From positions 48,388 to 112,387 of the forward strand of contig CAIYDT010000056.1 of assembly GCA_903924985.1 (NCBI GenBank): a stretch of 64,000 nt of DNA. Direction: 5' to 3'. Every line of letters starts with the position of its first letter. Within the stretch, counting starts at the first letter, position 1. This DNA comes from an uncultured Acetobacteraceae bacterium (GTDB lineage Bacteria > Pseudomonadota > Alphaproteobacteria > Acetobacterales > Acetobacteraceae). Positions 42,903-52,862 of this stretch are shown here, piece by piece. The notes below the pieces were generated by a model. It did no database searches and was not told the origin of the DNA. It was given only the letters and a program-made list of their open reading frames with translations. The position numbers and the translations under genes are program-made.

Positions 42903-44069
42903 ATGGACTTCGCCCTGACCGACGCCCAGCAGCAAATCCGCGACCAAGTCCTGCGTCTGTGCGCCAGATTCGACGACAATTATTGGCTGGAGCGGGACAA
43001 CACAGCCACCTTCCCGCACGCTTTCTTCGACGCCATGGCCGAATCCGGCTGGCTAGGCATTGCCATGCCGGAGGCCTACGGCGGCGCCGGGCTGGGCATC
43101 ACGGAAGCATCCATCATGATGCAGGCGGTGGCGGAATCCGGCGCGGCGATGTCGGGTGCGAGCGCCATCCACATCAACATCTTCGGCCTCAACCCCGTCG
43201 TGGTGTACGGCAATGAGGCGCAGAAAACCCGCATGCTGCCGCCGCTGATCGCGGGCAAGGACAAAGCCTGCTTCGGGGTCACCGAACCCAATGCCGGCCT
43301 GAACACCACCGAGATCACCACGCGCGCCGACCTGCATGGCGACCATTATATGGTGAACGGGACGAAGATCTGGACCTCCACCGCGCAGGTGGCGAATAAG
43401 ATTCTTCTCCTTGCCCGCACCACCCCGCTGGATAAGGTGAAGCGCAAATCGCACGGGATGACGCTGTTCTACACCGACCTCGACCGCGCCCATGCGGAGG
43501 TGCGGCTGATCCATAAAATGGGCCGGCATGCGGTGGATTCGAACATGGTGTTCTTCGAGGACATGCGCATCCCCGTCGAAGATCGCATCGGTGAGGAAGG
43601 GGAGGGCTTCCGCTATTTGATCCACGGCCTGAACCCCGAACGCATCCTGATCGCCGCCGAGGCCGTGGGAATGGGCCGCTGCGCCATTGAACGAGCGGCC
43701 AAATACGCCCGCGAACGCACGGTGTTCGGCCGCCAGATCGGGCAGAACCAAGCCATTCAGCACCCTCTGGCGCGGCTGTGGGCCGAGCTGGAAGCGGCCA
43801 ATCTGATGGCGTTGAAGGCGGCTTGGCTGTACGACAACGGGCGGGAATGCGGGATCGAGGCGAACGCGTCCAAATACCTCGGCGCCGAGGCCGGCTACCA
43901 CGCCTGCGAGCAGGCGGTGATGACCCACGGCGGCATGGGCTACGCGCAGGAATACCACGTCGAGCGCCTGTTCCGCGAAAGCCTGATCCCGCGCATCGCG
44001 CCGGTCAGCCGGGAGTTGATTCTGAGCTATTTGGCGGAAAGGGTGCTGGGGCAGGCGAAGTCTTACTGA
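42903..44069 (+). CDS. Acyl-CoA dehydrogenase-family protein
   Basis: The 388-aa flavoprotein shows the family hallmarks: IAMPEAYGGAGLGITEAS, CFGVTEPNAGLNTTEITTRA (FAD/substrate strand), YMVNGTKIWTSTAQVAN, YARERTVFGRQIGQNQAIQH and MTHGGMGYAQEYHVER. The usual C-terminal catalytic Glu segment (YEGTSE) is replaced by RIAPVSRELIL. The catalytic base may therefore lie elsewhere, as in some ACADs, or the enzyme has a distinct reaction. A binding-protein gene follows at 44171. The acyl substrate is unknown. Confidence 0.88.
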   Translation: MDFALTDAQQQIRDQVLRLCARFDDNYWLERDNTATFPHAFFDAMAESGWLGIAMPEAYGGAGLGITEASIMMQAVAESGAAMSGASAIHINIFGLNPVVVYGNEAQKTRMLPPLIAGKDKACFGVTEPNAGLNTTEITTRADLHGDHYMVNGTKIWTSTAQVANKILLLARTTPLDKVKRKSHGMTLFYTDLDRAHAEVRLIHKMGRHAVDSNMVFFEDMRIPVEDRIGEEGEGFRYLIHGLNPERILIAAEAVGMGRCAIERAAKYARERTVFGRQIGQNQAIQHPLARLWAELEAANLMALKAAWLYDNGRECGIEANASKYLGAEAGYHACEQAVMTHGGMGYAQEYHVERLFRESLIPRIAPVSRELILSYLAERVLGQAKSY

Positions 44070-44170
44070 GGTGTCACCACACCTCCCTTGACGCCCCCCG
44101 CGTCCCCTCGCGTAGAAGCCTCGCTCGCGGCTCCGTCGAACCGCGCAAAATTCATAGGGAGTTCAAATCC

Positions 44171-45391
44171 ATGTCGCTTTCCCGCCGGGGCCTGCTCGGC
44201 ACCGCCGCAGCCGTGTCCGCCATCCCTCTGGTGCGCGCCCGCGCACAGGGCAAACCCGCCATCAAGCTCGGCGTGTTGACCGACCTCTCCGGCACCTATC
44301 GCGACAACACCGGCCCGACTTCGGTCGCCGCCGCGCAGCTCGCGATCGAGGAGATGAGGTCCCACCTCGGCTTCGACGTTGAGCTGATCAGCGCCGACCA
44401 CCAGAACAAGCCGGACGTTGCCGCGTCCATCGCGCGCCAGTGGTTCGATCAGGGCGTGGACGGGATTCTCGACGTGCCGACCTCATCCGTCGCGCTGGCG
44501 GTCGGGGAAGTGGCAAAGGAGAAGGACAAGATGATGCTCAACGCGTCAGCCACCGTGGCGGCGTTGACCGATGCGCAGTGCAGCCCGAACACCATCGTCT
44601 GGAGCTTCGACACCTACGAGAACGCGCACTCGACAGGCGGCGCGCTGATGAAGGCGGGCAATACGTCGTGGTTCTTCATCACCGCCAACTACGCGTTCGG
44701 CGCGTCTTTGGCCGATCTGACCAAGGAAGTGGTGCTGGCGGGCGGCGGTCAGGTGAAGGGCGATCTGCGCTACCCGTTCCCGGATACCACCGATTTCTCG
44801 TCCTATTTGACGCAGGCGCAGGCCAGCGGTGCCAAGGTGCTGGGCCTGGCGAATGCCGGCCTGGACACGCAGAACTGCATTAAGCAGGCGGCGGAATTCG
44901 GCCTGACCAAGACGATGAAGATTGCCCCGCTGCTGCTGTTCATCACCGACGTGCACTCGCTGGGTCTGGAAGTTTGCGGCGGCACCACCACGACCGAGAC
45001 GTTCTATTGGGACCTGAACGACCGCACCCGCGCCTTCACCCAGCGGCTGCTGGCCAAGTCCCCGAAGAACTATCCGAACCAGGCGCACGCCAGCACCTAC
45101 GGCATCACCACGCATTTCCTGAAGACCGCGCAGGCGATGGGCGGAGCGGAAGCAAAGAAGAGCGGCCGAGCCACTATTGCTCGCATGAAGTCCATCCCGA
45201 CGGATGACGATGCTTTCGGCAAGGGCAGCGTGCGTGCCGACGGCCGCGGGGTGTTCCCGGCCTATCTGTTCCAGGTGAAGACCCCGGCCGAGAGCGGGGG
45301 GGAATGGGATTTGTACAAGCTGGTCACCACCACCCCGCCGGAGGGTGTGCTGCACCCGCTGAACGACAAGTGCAAATTTCCGACGATATAA
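44171..45391 (+). CDS. Branched-chain-amino-acid-type ABC transporter substrate-binding protein
   Basis: The 406-aa Peripla_BP_6-type binding protein has a twin-arginine-like signal (SRRGLLGTAAAVSAIPLV, ending ARAQ), LGVLTDLSGTYRDNTGP, and VASIARQWFDQGVDGILDV. It would bind a small solute in the periplasm. AGGGAG lies about 9 bases upstream of the ATG. No permease or ATPase genes occur near it in the window, so its transporter partner is elsewhere or absent. It is probably read with the acyl-CoA dehydrogenase gene 101 bp upstream. Confidence 0.87.
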   Translation: MSLSRRGLLGTAAAVSAIPLVRARAQGKPAIKLGVLTDLSGTYRDNTGPTSVAAAQLAIEEMRSHLGFDVELISADHQNKPDVAASIARQWFDQGVDGILDVPTSSVALAVGEVAKEKDKMMLNASATVAALTDAQCSPNTIVWSFDTYENAHSTGGALMKAGNTSWFFITANYAFGASLADLTKEVVLAGGGQVKGDLRYPFPDTTDFSSYLTQAQASGAKVLGLANAGLDTQNCIKQAAEFGLTKTMKIAPLLLFITDVHSLGLEVCGGTTTTETFYWDLNDRTRAFTQRLLAKSPKNYPNQAHASTYGITTHFLKTAQAMGGAEAKKSGRATIARMKSIPTDDDAFGKGSVRADGRGVFPAYLFQVKTPAESGGEWDLYKLVTTTPPEGVLHPLNDKCKFPTI

Positions 45392-45401
45392 GCGAGGGTC
45401 C

Positions 45402-45423
45402 GGGGCGGTCGCGAGGCCGTCCC
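45402..45423 (+). terminator. Candidate stem-loop after the binding-protein gene
   Basis: GGGGCGGTC and GGCCGTCCC pair over nine bases (two G-U pairs) around a GCGA tetraloop, 10 bases after the stop. No T-run follows, so it may be a 3'-stabilising or Rho-related structure rather than a strict intrinsic terminator. Confidence 0.4.
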
Positions 45424-45680
45424 GGCCAGTCAACAATCCGCGGTGGCGCCCAACTGGACGCCTCCGTTCCCTAAGGAACGATGCTGCTCATGCCGAGTGG
45501 CGGGTGATTCCCATTGGGCACTCAATATCACCCGGACAAATAGGGTGAAATTCGGTTTCGGCGAGTTGTCGACCGAATAACTTCTTGAAATAACTGAAAA
45601 TATGAAGGATTTATTAGCACAACTCGACGCATTTGCGACCAACGTGGCACCGGCGGCCCGGTCGATGGTGCGGCCCGCCC

Positions 45681-47747
45681 CTAGCGCACCCGCACGGTCG
45701 CGCTCGCTCGACGCCCGGCGGCATCCATCACGGTAACTCGCACGAACCCCGGTCCGTCCGGCTGCCACAACGGCGCGGCGGCAAGCGCCGGAGCCGGAAC
45801 CGGCACCCCATTCACCGACCAGCGGTAGGGCGGGGTGCCGCTATTGGCCTCCAGCTTCAACGGCCCGCGCCCGCCGTTCTCCCGCGTTAAATCCAGCTGC
45901 GCCCCATCCGGCGGGAACTGAATACGCGGCGGCGATGCGTTGCCCGGCATGCGCGGGCTGTCGCGTTCCGCGAAATGCCGTAACCCGCGCGGGACCGGCG
46001 CGGCCACGGCGGTTTGCAGCGCATCGGTCGCTGGCATCAGAGGATCCGGTTCGGTTTCCGCCGGCAGCCGGTCGAACACCGAGAATAGCAAGGGGGCCGC
46101 GGTGTTCCGCCCGTATGAGCCCGGCCTCGGCGTCCCGTCCGCCCGCCCGGTCCACACCCCCACCGTCCAGCTCGGGCTGTAGCCGATCGCCCAGGCGTCA
46201 CGGAACCCGTAGGATGTGCCGGTCTTGTAGGCGACGGGGCGAGGGTCCCTGACCAGCCCGCGCGGCATGCGCCCGTCCGGCGGCGGAGCGGAGCGCAGGA
46301 TGTCGGTGATCAGCCGGGCCGCATGCGGGGTCATCAACGTGCCGGCCTCGTGGGTTCTGGCCTCCACGATACGCGGGGCTGGGCTGCGCCCATCATGCGC
46401 CAAAGCGGCATATAACCGCGTCAAATCCAGCAGGCTGATACCGACGCCCCCGAGTGCCAGCGGCAAGGAAGGCGCCGCGTCGTTGGCGGGAAAATCGAGC
46501 CGCACCCCGGCATCCCGCAGCGTAGCGGCCAGTCGGCCTGGGCCGACGCGGTCCAGCAAAGCGATCGCTGGGACGTTCAGGGATTGTTGCAGGGCTTCGC
46601 GCGCGGTGACCTGCCCGCGGAAGCCCCGGTCGAAGTTTTCGGGGGCGTAATCGCCGATGCGCATCGGCCGGTCCTCGATCAGGCTGTCGGGCAGCAGCGC
46701 GAGATCGTCGAAGGCCAGACCGTAGATGAAGGGTTTGAGCGCCGATCCGGGGGAGCGGCGGCGGCGCACCAGGTCCAGCGCGCTGCGCACACCGCCGACC
46801 CAGGCGCGGACGGACAAGTCCCTATTGTCGATGACAAGGATCGCAAGGTCGCCGCCGTCGGTCATGCGGGACGCGGTATCGGCGGCGAGGCGTTCGGTGG
46901 CCGGCTGGATGCGGGCGTCCAGGGTGGTGCGGATAGGCTGAGTGCCGTCGCCGCCGAAGCGTTGTGCGACATGCATCGCCATACGCGGAAAGGCTCGGCG
47001 GGCCGCGATGGAGGGCGGCGACGTTTCCAGGTCGGCGATCGGAATACGGCCCGTATCCGTCAGCCGGTGCAATACCCGCGTCGCGGCGGCCATCGAGGCA
47101 GCCGGATGACGGTCCGGACGCAGGGTGGCGGGGCGTTGCGGCAAGGCGACGAGGATCGCGGCCTCCCCAGGCGTGAGCCGGTCGGGTTCGTGCCCGAACC
47201 AGGCGAGGGAGGCTGCTCTGACCCCTTCGATGTTACCGCCGAAGGGCGCCAGGGTCAGGTACATCGCCAGGATGCCATCCTTGCCGAAGCGCTCTTCGAG
47301 TTGCACCGCGCGGATGGCGTCGTGCAGCTTGCCCAGGATGGACCGTGGGTGCGGCTCCAGCAGGCGGGCGACCTGCATGGTCAGGGTAGAACCGCCGGAC
47401 ACGATGCGGCCGTTGGTGGCGAGCTGCCACGCGGCGCGCGCGATGGCCAGCGGATCGATGCCGGGATGCTCGCGGTAGCGGTGGTCCTCGGCGGCGAGGA
47501 GCATGTCGATGTAGTGTGGGTCGACGTTGTCGGGGCGGGTGGCGAGGCGCCACATGCCGTCTCGGGTGGTCGAGACGTTCAGGGGGCTGCCGTCGGATGC
47601 GAGCACCACGGAGGACAGGTTCCGCCAGCGGGTCAGGTCGGGCGGGAGGAGGCGGTCGAGGGCCAGGATCCCACATCCAAGAGCCAGCAAGCCAATAGCG
47701 AGACATTGGCCTTTCAACGTCATGGCGGGGCGTGGCCCCGCCTTCAC
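45681..47747 (-). CDS. pbpC: Penicillin-binding protein 1C
   Basis: The 688-aa bifunctional enzyme has a membrane anchor, a GT51 transglycosylase domain (LLAAEDHRYREHPGID with catalytic Glu, GGSTLTMQVARLL), a transpeptidase domain (SPGSALKPFIY with SxxK, QQSLNVPAI with SxN, YKTGTSYGFRDAW with KTG), and a C-terminal Ig-like BiPBP_C domain. The GTG at 47747 has GGTGGAG upstream inside a 17-bp tandem repeat; the ATG at 47723 lacks an SD and follows a hairpin. It lies just after its alpha-2-macroglobulin partner, as in other proteobacteria. Confidence 0.93.
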   Translation of the reverse strand: MKAGPRPAMTLKGQCLAIGLLALGCGILALDRLLPPDLTRWRNLSSVVLASDGSPLNVSTTRDGMWRLATRPDNVDPHYIDMLLAAEDHRYREHPGIDPLAIARAAWQLATNGRIVSGGSTLTMQVARLLEPHPRSILGKLHDAIRAVQLEERFGKDGILAMYLTLAPFGGNIEGVRAASLAWFGHEPDRLTPGEAAILVALPQRPATLRPDRHPAASMAAATRVLHRLTDTGRIPIADLETSPPSIAARRAFPRMAMHVAQRFGGDGTQPIRTTLDARIQPATERLAADTASRMTDGGDLAILVIDNRDLSVRAWVGGVRSALDLVRRRRSPGSALKPFIYGLAFDDLALLPDSLIEDRPMRIGDYAPENFDRGFRGQVTAREALQQSLNVPAIALLDRVGPGRLAATLRDAGVRLDFPANDAAPSLPLALGGVGISLLDLTRLYAALAHDGRSPAPRIVEARTHEAGTLMTPHAARLITDILRSAPPPDGRMPRGLVRDPRPVAYKTGTSYGFRDAWAIGYSPSWTVGVWTGRADGTPRPGSYGRNTAAPLLFSVFDRLPAETEPDPLMPATDALQTAVAAPVPRGLRHFAERDSPRMPGNASPPRIQFPPDGAQLDLTRENGGRGPLKLEANSGTPPYRWSVNGVPVPAPALAAAPLWQPDGPGFVRVTVMDAAGRRASATVRVR
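47724..47742 (-). promoter_or_regulatory. Hairpin in the first codons of pbpC
   Basis: GGCGGGGCCACGCCCCGCC forms an 8-bp stem with a 3-base loop on the minus strand, directly between the GTG (47747) and ATG (47723) start candidates. It could limit initiation at either codon. Confidence 0.45.
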
Positions 47748-47791
47748 GGCTCCACCGCCTTCACGGCTCCACCGCCTTCACGGCTCCACCA
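47741..47791. repeat. Three tandem copies of a 17-bp unit at the alpha-2-macroglobulin/pbpC junction
   Basis: On the minus strand the unit is CGGTGGAGCCGTGAAGG, present at 47775-47791 (first base differs), 47758-47774 and 47741-47757. Each copy has an SD-like GGTGGAG, a GTG and an overlapping TGA. The first copy supplies the upstream stop and the last supplies the pbpC start, so the ancestral junction was probably a GTGA overlap. Confidence 0.85.
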
Positions 47792-50700
47792 CCTTCACCT
47801 GCCCAGCCGCGGTGCGGGCCATAACACCGGGGCGGTACATATCCTCCACCACCGCCTCGGGCAGCGCGAACACGCCCGGCGTCACCGCGCGCACGACGTA
47901 AGCAACGGTGAAGCGGCCCTTGCGTGCCTCGGTGTCCGCGTCCTTGTCCTCATCGGTGACCCAGTCGCGGTAGTAGTAGGCGTCCTCCCCCAGATCGAGG
48001 GCGACCACCAGCCGGTCGTCGCGAGCCTCGCGGGCGCGGGGTTTTGTCAGCTGGCCGAGGAAGGCGGGGGCCTGGTCTGGCTTGACGATGCCCTCGATCT
48101 CCCACCCCGCCGGCAACAGATCGACCAGCGCGAGGCGGTGCACGGCGTGGTCGGTGGAGGCGCCTTGCAACACGACGATGAAGCGGCGGTTCTGCGGCAG
48201 GGTGGACGGGTCGAGCCTGGTGCCGTCATTGGCAAAAAACTGCTTTGACAGCGACAGCCCGTTGGCCATGGCCGGCGCCGCCTGTTTGGGCGAGCCGCGA
48301 ACGATCACGGTGCGCCACAGGTCCTGGCCGGTCGGCGCGACCGTGTAGCCGGCGGCGATGTCGGCGGCGGCGGGGTGCAGCACAGCCTGGCCGCGTGCGC
48401 CCTCAATGGGTTTGCCGTTGACCGTCAGGCCCACCGCCTTGTCGCCGGCCGTCACCGCATGGGCCGCCACCAGCAGCCAGGCTTTCTCCTGCGTAGTGAG
48501 AGCATCCGGGGTTTTGCTAAGCGCCTGCAAGCGGGGCAGCAGCGAGCGGACCGTCGGCAGTTGGTCGCTTTCAGCCGCGACCGCCAGAATGCCGGAGGCG
48601 TCGCGAATACGGGACCAATAGGACGTACTTTCCCACCACTGGGCGATGAACGGCCGCTCCACATTGGCGACCGCGAGGTTCAGGGCGTTCACCCCGCGCG
48701 AGCGGTCGCCCATGGTCGCGAGTGCCCCGCCGAACTGCGCCAGTGCCATGGGATCGGCCACGGTCTTGTTGTCCTTTGCCGTATCCCACGCCACCAAAGT
48801 CGGGTGGATTTGCAGCCCGTCATGGATTTGCCGCAGGCGGCCGAGGTCCACCCGGTGCACCGGCGCCAGCAGCCACGCGGCGTAGGCGGCAGTGTCGCCC
48901 TTGCTGCCGGGCATGCCCGCGGACTCGTTACTGTCCCGGAAAACCGTCTCGGCATTGGCGTAGCCGCGCTCGACCACCGAATCAGGAACATCGTACGATG
49001 CGGCTTTGGCATGGATGAGAAAGTCCAGCGCGTAGAGGTTCAGCCAGTTGCTGGCCAATCCGTCGCCGGCGCGCCAGAGGCCGAATGTGCCCTCCGGGTC
49101 CTGACGATCCACGATTCGATCGATGGCGGTCTGCACCCGCTTGCGCACCTCGGCCTTGTCGGCCGAACCGCTGCTCAGCGCCGGATCGTCGTAGTACGTC
49201 AGCGGAAACGCCGCGGACGATAGTTGTTCGGTGCAGCCGTAGGGGTAGCGCCATAGCGATTGCAGCAGCCCCGCGACATCCATGCCGGCCAAACGGGAGT
49301 AGCTGACCTGCACCGAGGCGCTGCCGGGGAAGAAGGCATCCATCAGCACGGGGTCGAGCTTGTAGACCTCATTCTGACGCTGCAACGCCACGGATTCCAG
49401 CGTCACCGGGTAATGCGCGCCGCGCACCGCGATGGCCCAGGATCGCACGATGGACAGGGCTTTCGGGCCAGTCAGGGTAACGGTGACGGTCGCGATGCCC
49501 TCGGCGGTGCCGGCGATGGGGAAGGTGACGATCTGCCGCTCGCCCTTTTTCAGGGTCGCCTGCCATGGCTTGGCGCCCGGCATAGTCGCCGCACCCGTAA
49601 TCCCAAGCTCGGCTTTATAGGCACCGGTCTCGCCATCGAGGTTATCGACCAGCAGGGTCATCTTGCCCTGGTCGCCGGGGGCCAGGAAGCGCGGCATCGC
49701 GAGGTCCGGCACCACGGGGTCGCGCACCGTCAGCGGAGCCTCGGCCTTGCCGATACCCGAACGGCTGAAGGCGATGGCCATCACGCGGAGTTCGCCCTCG
49801 AAGTCGGGGATGGCGATGGGGACGGTGACATGCCCGTCGGCGCCGACCTTCACCGGACCCTCGAACAAGGACACCGACCTTGTCGGCACGACCGGCAAAC
49901 CCTTGCCGCCGAACGCGTCGCCGCCGCTGCGGATTTTGCCCACGTCGCCCTGCGTGCCGTCGAGCAGATGGCCGTAATCGTCGCGGATCTCGATCGCGAG
50001 GCGGCGCTGGCCGAAGTAGTATTTTTCGGGGTCCGGGGTCTTGAAGCGGGTGAGCTGCAGGATGCCCTCATCCACCGCCGCGAGGGTTAAGTAGACCTGC
50101 TCCCCCGCCTTGCCGCCGACGATCTCGAGCGGCAGATCGACCGTCTGGCGCGGGGTCGCTTTCGTGGGGATTTTCAACGCGACGCTCAGAAGATGGGACC
50201 CGGGATCGACCCCGACCCAGGCCAACCCGATGGCCCTGATGGGCAAATGCCCCCGCCCGCCATCGGCCGGCCGGTAGAGCGACGCCAGCACGTAGGCGCC
50301 GCTGCCCCAATCGGCGCTGACCGGTATTTCCACCGTTGCGCCTTCCCGAGGCACGTCCAGTTCCCGGGTTTCAAACACTTTGTCGCGGGCGACCATTAGC
50401 CGGACCTTGCCGGCGAAGGGCGGCACGATGCGCAGGCGGGCAGTGTCGCCCAGCTTGTAGCGCTCGTGCTCGACCGTGACCTCGACCTTATCGGGGGTTT
50501 CGGCGGCGCCGTCGGTCTCGGCCCAGCCGGCGCGAAAGGAGAAACTGGCGAGCGCCTGGCCGGGGAGTTCGACCACCATCCGATAATCGCCCCAATCGAA
50601 CTTGCGGACCAGCACAGCCGGGCGTTCCGGCACCGCGTCCAGGTCCCCGGAGTCGAGGGCCTTCTCGGTGTCGGTCTTGTGGAAGGTCCAGCGTCCGCCG

Positions 50701-52775
50701 GCCAGGTACCAGTCGTAGTGGTGGATTTGCTCGACCAACGTCCAGTGCAGGCGCCCGGCCTGGGGCTTGCCGTCATTGTCGACGGCGACGATCTCGAACC
50801 CCGCCTCATCGCCTTCCTGGACCTGCGCGTCCTTGAAGCGCGGGCGGATGCCGACCATCGTTTTGCCGGTGCGGATCGGCAGAGTAACCGTGTCCGAGGT
50901 CACCCGCCCCCCTGGCTCCTGCAAGCCGGCGGTGATCGTGGCCTTCAGCGCGACGTTTGGCGGCGGCACGACCTCCAGCTTGCCGGTGGCGACCGTATGC
51001 CCGTCGGCGTCGGTGTTTTCGGCGGTCAGGTCGGCCTCGACCGGCTTGAAGTCGCTGCCGTCCAGGCCGAAGCGGTATCCCTGCGCCGATTGCGGAAACG
51101 GCGCGGGGTCGGCCGTCACGTTCATATGCGCCTCGGCACCGAGGCCGCCAGCCGGCGCGCCATACAGAAACCGCCCGTCGATGGCGACCGACACGGTATC
51201 GCCCGGCAGCAGCCTGGTGGCGTCCGACCGCGCGGTCACCTTGATGCGCTGGGGCACGAAATCCTGCACCTCGAACGCGGTCTCGCCGATGGTTTTGTCG
51301 TCGGCGTCGGTCGCCTGGATGCGCCAGATGCCGCGGCTGGCGGTGTCCGGCAGGTCGTAGTCCATGCGGAAGCCGCCTGCCGGTTGCGGGGTCAGGACGG
51401 CGCGCTTGAACACCACGCCGTTCGGGCGGTGCAGGGACAGGGTGATGCCGCCGTCGTCGATCGAAGCCCCGACCCGATCGCGCAGCAGCGCCATGGCGTG
51501 GATGTGCTCGCCGGGGCGGTAGATGCCGCGATCGGTATAAACAAAAGCGTCCAGCGGGCCTCGCACGTCGCGGCCGGCCACACCGCGATCGGACAGGTCG
51601 AACGCCGCCTGGGTGACGTCCAGGATCGCGAAGTCCTGGTTCGGCCCATAGGCGACGACGGTATTGGCGGAGGCCGCACCAGCGCCGCGCAACAGGCCAG
51701 GGGCCAGGACGGCGTGGCCAGTGTCGTCGGTGGTTGCCTTGCCCAGCACCTGGCTATCGCGCGCTTGCAACTGCACTTCGATCCCGCCCAGCGGGCCGGC
51801 GGTGCCGAGGGACCGGGTGAAGACGTGCAACCCGTCCGTGGCGGTCACGGTGGTCAACGCAATGTCGGTCTGCACCACGATCTGGGAGGCGAACTCGTAA
51901 TTGTCGCTGCGCTGCCAGAGGAATTGCTTGTCCTTGGCGCGGGGGTGCAGATCGGACGCATTGGCGGCGACGATCAGGTAGACGCCTGGCTGGCGTTGCT
52001 CGGCGGCCTGCGTCAGCGGGAACGCGGTATGCACGACCTCATTGCGTGCGCCCCGGGTTTCCATGGTGCCGGACCAGACCGCGCGGGCCGACTGGTCCGC
52101 CAGCTCGACCAGGCGTTCCTGATAGTTCGGCGGCTCGCTTCGCAGGGCCTTGATCATAGTCGGGGCCAGGCGGTCGCCGATGCGCATGACCTCGATCGCG
52201 ACTGTATCGACGTTGACGGTATCGACCGTCACGCCGGCCGCGGCGGTGTCGCGGCTGAGGATGAAGCCCTGGCCGCCGAATCCGACCATTTTCGGGCGAT
52301 CGCCGAAGTCGATGGCGGCGGTCGCGGCGGCGGCGAGGCGGTCGCCGTTTTGCGCCGGCAGCCCGGCGGCGATCGCCACCAGGTATTTGCGCCCGAGCGT
52401 GAGGCCGTCGATGCAGAGGGATTTGTCCTGGACGCGGAATTGGGCGTCTGGGGCGGGGGTGAGTTTGACCCAGTCCTGGTAGTGGGTTTCCGGGCGGGCA
52501 TCGAGCGGGGCGGTGAAGTTGAGGCAGGCGCCCGGGCGCGCGTGGGAGAGGTCGGCGACAGCACGGACGAAGCCGAAGGGAACCGGCACGGGGGCCGGCG
52601 GGATTTCTGGCTTGGCCGGCGCTGTCACGGCCACGCCCGGCGCGGGTGCGGCGGCTGGAGCCGCCGCGATGGGTCTTTCCTGGTGCGGCGGCTGGCGATG
52701 GAGCTGCTTTGTTATCAGCACGCCGGCGAGGCCGACCAGCGCGATGGCAGACAGAATACCGGCCAGACGTTTCAT
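47778..52775 (-). CDS. Bacterial alpha-2-macroglobulin (YfhM-type), thioester intact
   Basis: The 1665-aa protein is a proteinase-trapping macroglobulin-like protein. It has an N-terminal signal or anchor (LAGILSAIALVGLAGVLI), then many MG domains (FVYTDRGIYRPGEHIHAMAL is the usual MG signature), and the thioester motif PYGCTEQLSSAAF (Cys-Thr-Glu-Gln). C-terminal TED and receptor-like domains end the protein. It is membrane-associated in the periplasm and acts with PBP1C, encoded directly downstream. The N-terminal segment does not contain a clear lipobox, unlike E. coli YfhM. Confidence 0.93.
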   Translation of the reverse strand: MKRLAGILSAIALVGLAGVLITKQLHRQPPHQERPIAAAPAAAPAPGVAVTAPAKPEIPPAPVPVPFGFVRAVADLSHARPGACLNFTAPLDARPETHYQDWVKLTPAPDAQFRVQDKSLCIDGLTLGRKYLVAIAAGLPAQNGDRLAAAATAAIDFGDRPKMVGFGGQGFILSRDTAAAGVTVDTVNVDTVAIEVMRIGDRLAPTMIKALRSEPPNYQERLVELADQSARAVWSGTMETRGARNEVVHTAFPLTQAAEQRQPGVYLIVAANASDLHPRAKDKQFLWQRSDNYEFASQIVVQTDIALTTVTATDGLHVFTRSLGTAGPLGGIEVQLQARDSQVLGKATTDDTGHAVLAPGLLRGAGAASANTVVAYGPNQDFAILDVTQAAFDLSDRGVAGRDVRGPLDAFVYTDRGIYRPGEHIHAMALLRDRVGASIDDGGITLSLHRPNGVVFKRAVLTPQPAGGFRMDYDLPDTASRGIWRIQATDADDKTIGETAFEVQDFVPQRIKVTARSDATRLLPGDTVSVAIDGRFLYGAPAGGLGAEAHMNVTADPAPFPQSAQGYRFGLDGSDFKPVEADLTAENTDADGHTVATGKLEVVPPPNVALKATITAGLQEPGGRVTSDTVTLPIRTGKTMVGIRPRFKDAQVQEGDEAGFEIVAVDNDGKPQAGRLHWTLVEQIHHYDWYLAGGRWTFHKTDTEKALDSGDLDAVPERPAVLVRKFDWGDYRMVVELPGQALASFSFRAGWAETDGAAETPDKVEVTVEHERYKLGDTARLRIVPPFAGKVRLMVARDKVFETRELDVPREGATVEIPVSADWGSGAYVLASLYRPADGGRGHLPIRAIGLAWVGVDPGSHLLSVALKIPTKATPRQTVDLPLEIVGGKAGEQVYLTLAAVDEGILQLTRFKTPDPEKYYFGQRRLAIEIRDDYGHLLDGTQGDVGKIRSGGDAFGGKGLPVVPTRSVSLFEGPVKVGADGHVTVPIAIPDFEGELRVMAIAFSRSGIGKAEAPLTVRDPVVPDLAMPRFLAPGDQGKMTLLVDNLDGETGAYKAELGITGAATMPGAKPWQATLKKGERQIVTFPIAGTAEGIATVTVTLTGPKALSIVRSWAIAVRGAHYPVTLESVALQRQNEVYKLDPVLMDAFFPGSASVQVSYSRLAGMDVAGLLQSLWRYPYGCTEQLSSAAFPLTYYDDPALSSGSADKAEVRKRVQTAIDRIVDRQDPEGTFGLWRAGDGLASNWLNLYALDFLIHAKAASYDVPDSVVERGYANAETVFRDSNESAGMPGSKGDTAAYAAWLLAPVHRVDLGRLRQIHDGLQIHPTLVAWDTAKDNKTVADPMALAQFGGALATMGDRSRGVNALNLAVANVERPFIAQWWESTSYWSRIRDASGILAVAAESDQLPTVRSLLPRLQALSKTPDALTTQEKAWLLVAAHAVTAGDKAVGLTVNGKPIEGARGQAVLHPAAADIAAGYTVAPTGQDLWRTVIVRGSPKQAAPAMANGLSLSKQFFANDGTRLDPSTLPQNRRFIVVLQGASTDHAVHRLALVDLLPAGWEIEGIVKPDQAPAFLGQLTKPRAREARDDRLVVALDLGEDAYYYRDWVTDEDKDADTEARKGRFTVAYVVRAVTPGVFALPEAVVEDMYRPGVMARTAAGQVKVVEP

Positions 52776-52862
52776 GGGTATACTCTTCGGCTCGGGGGGC
52801 TTCCGCCCGGACCATAGCGCGGCGTCCGGGGGAAGTCCTAGCGCCGTAACGGGCGCCGGCGA

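Noticed and set aside
47741..47791. CRISPR-like repeat array
   Set aside because: The 17-bp units are directly adjacent without spacers.
50466..52817. 783-residue plus-strand frame opposite the alpha-2-macroglobulin gene
   Set aside because: Antisense shadow; no recognisable domains.
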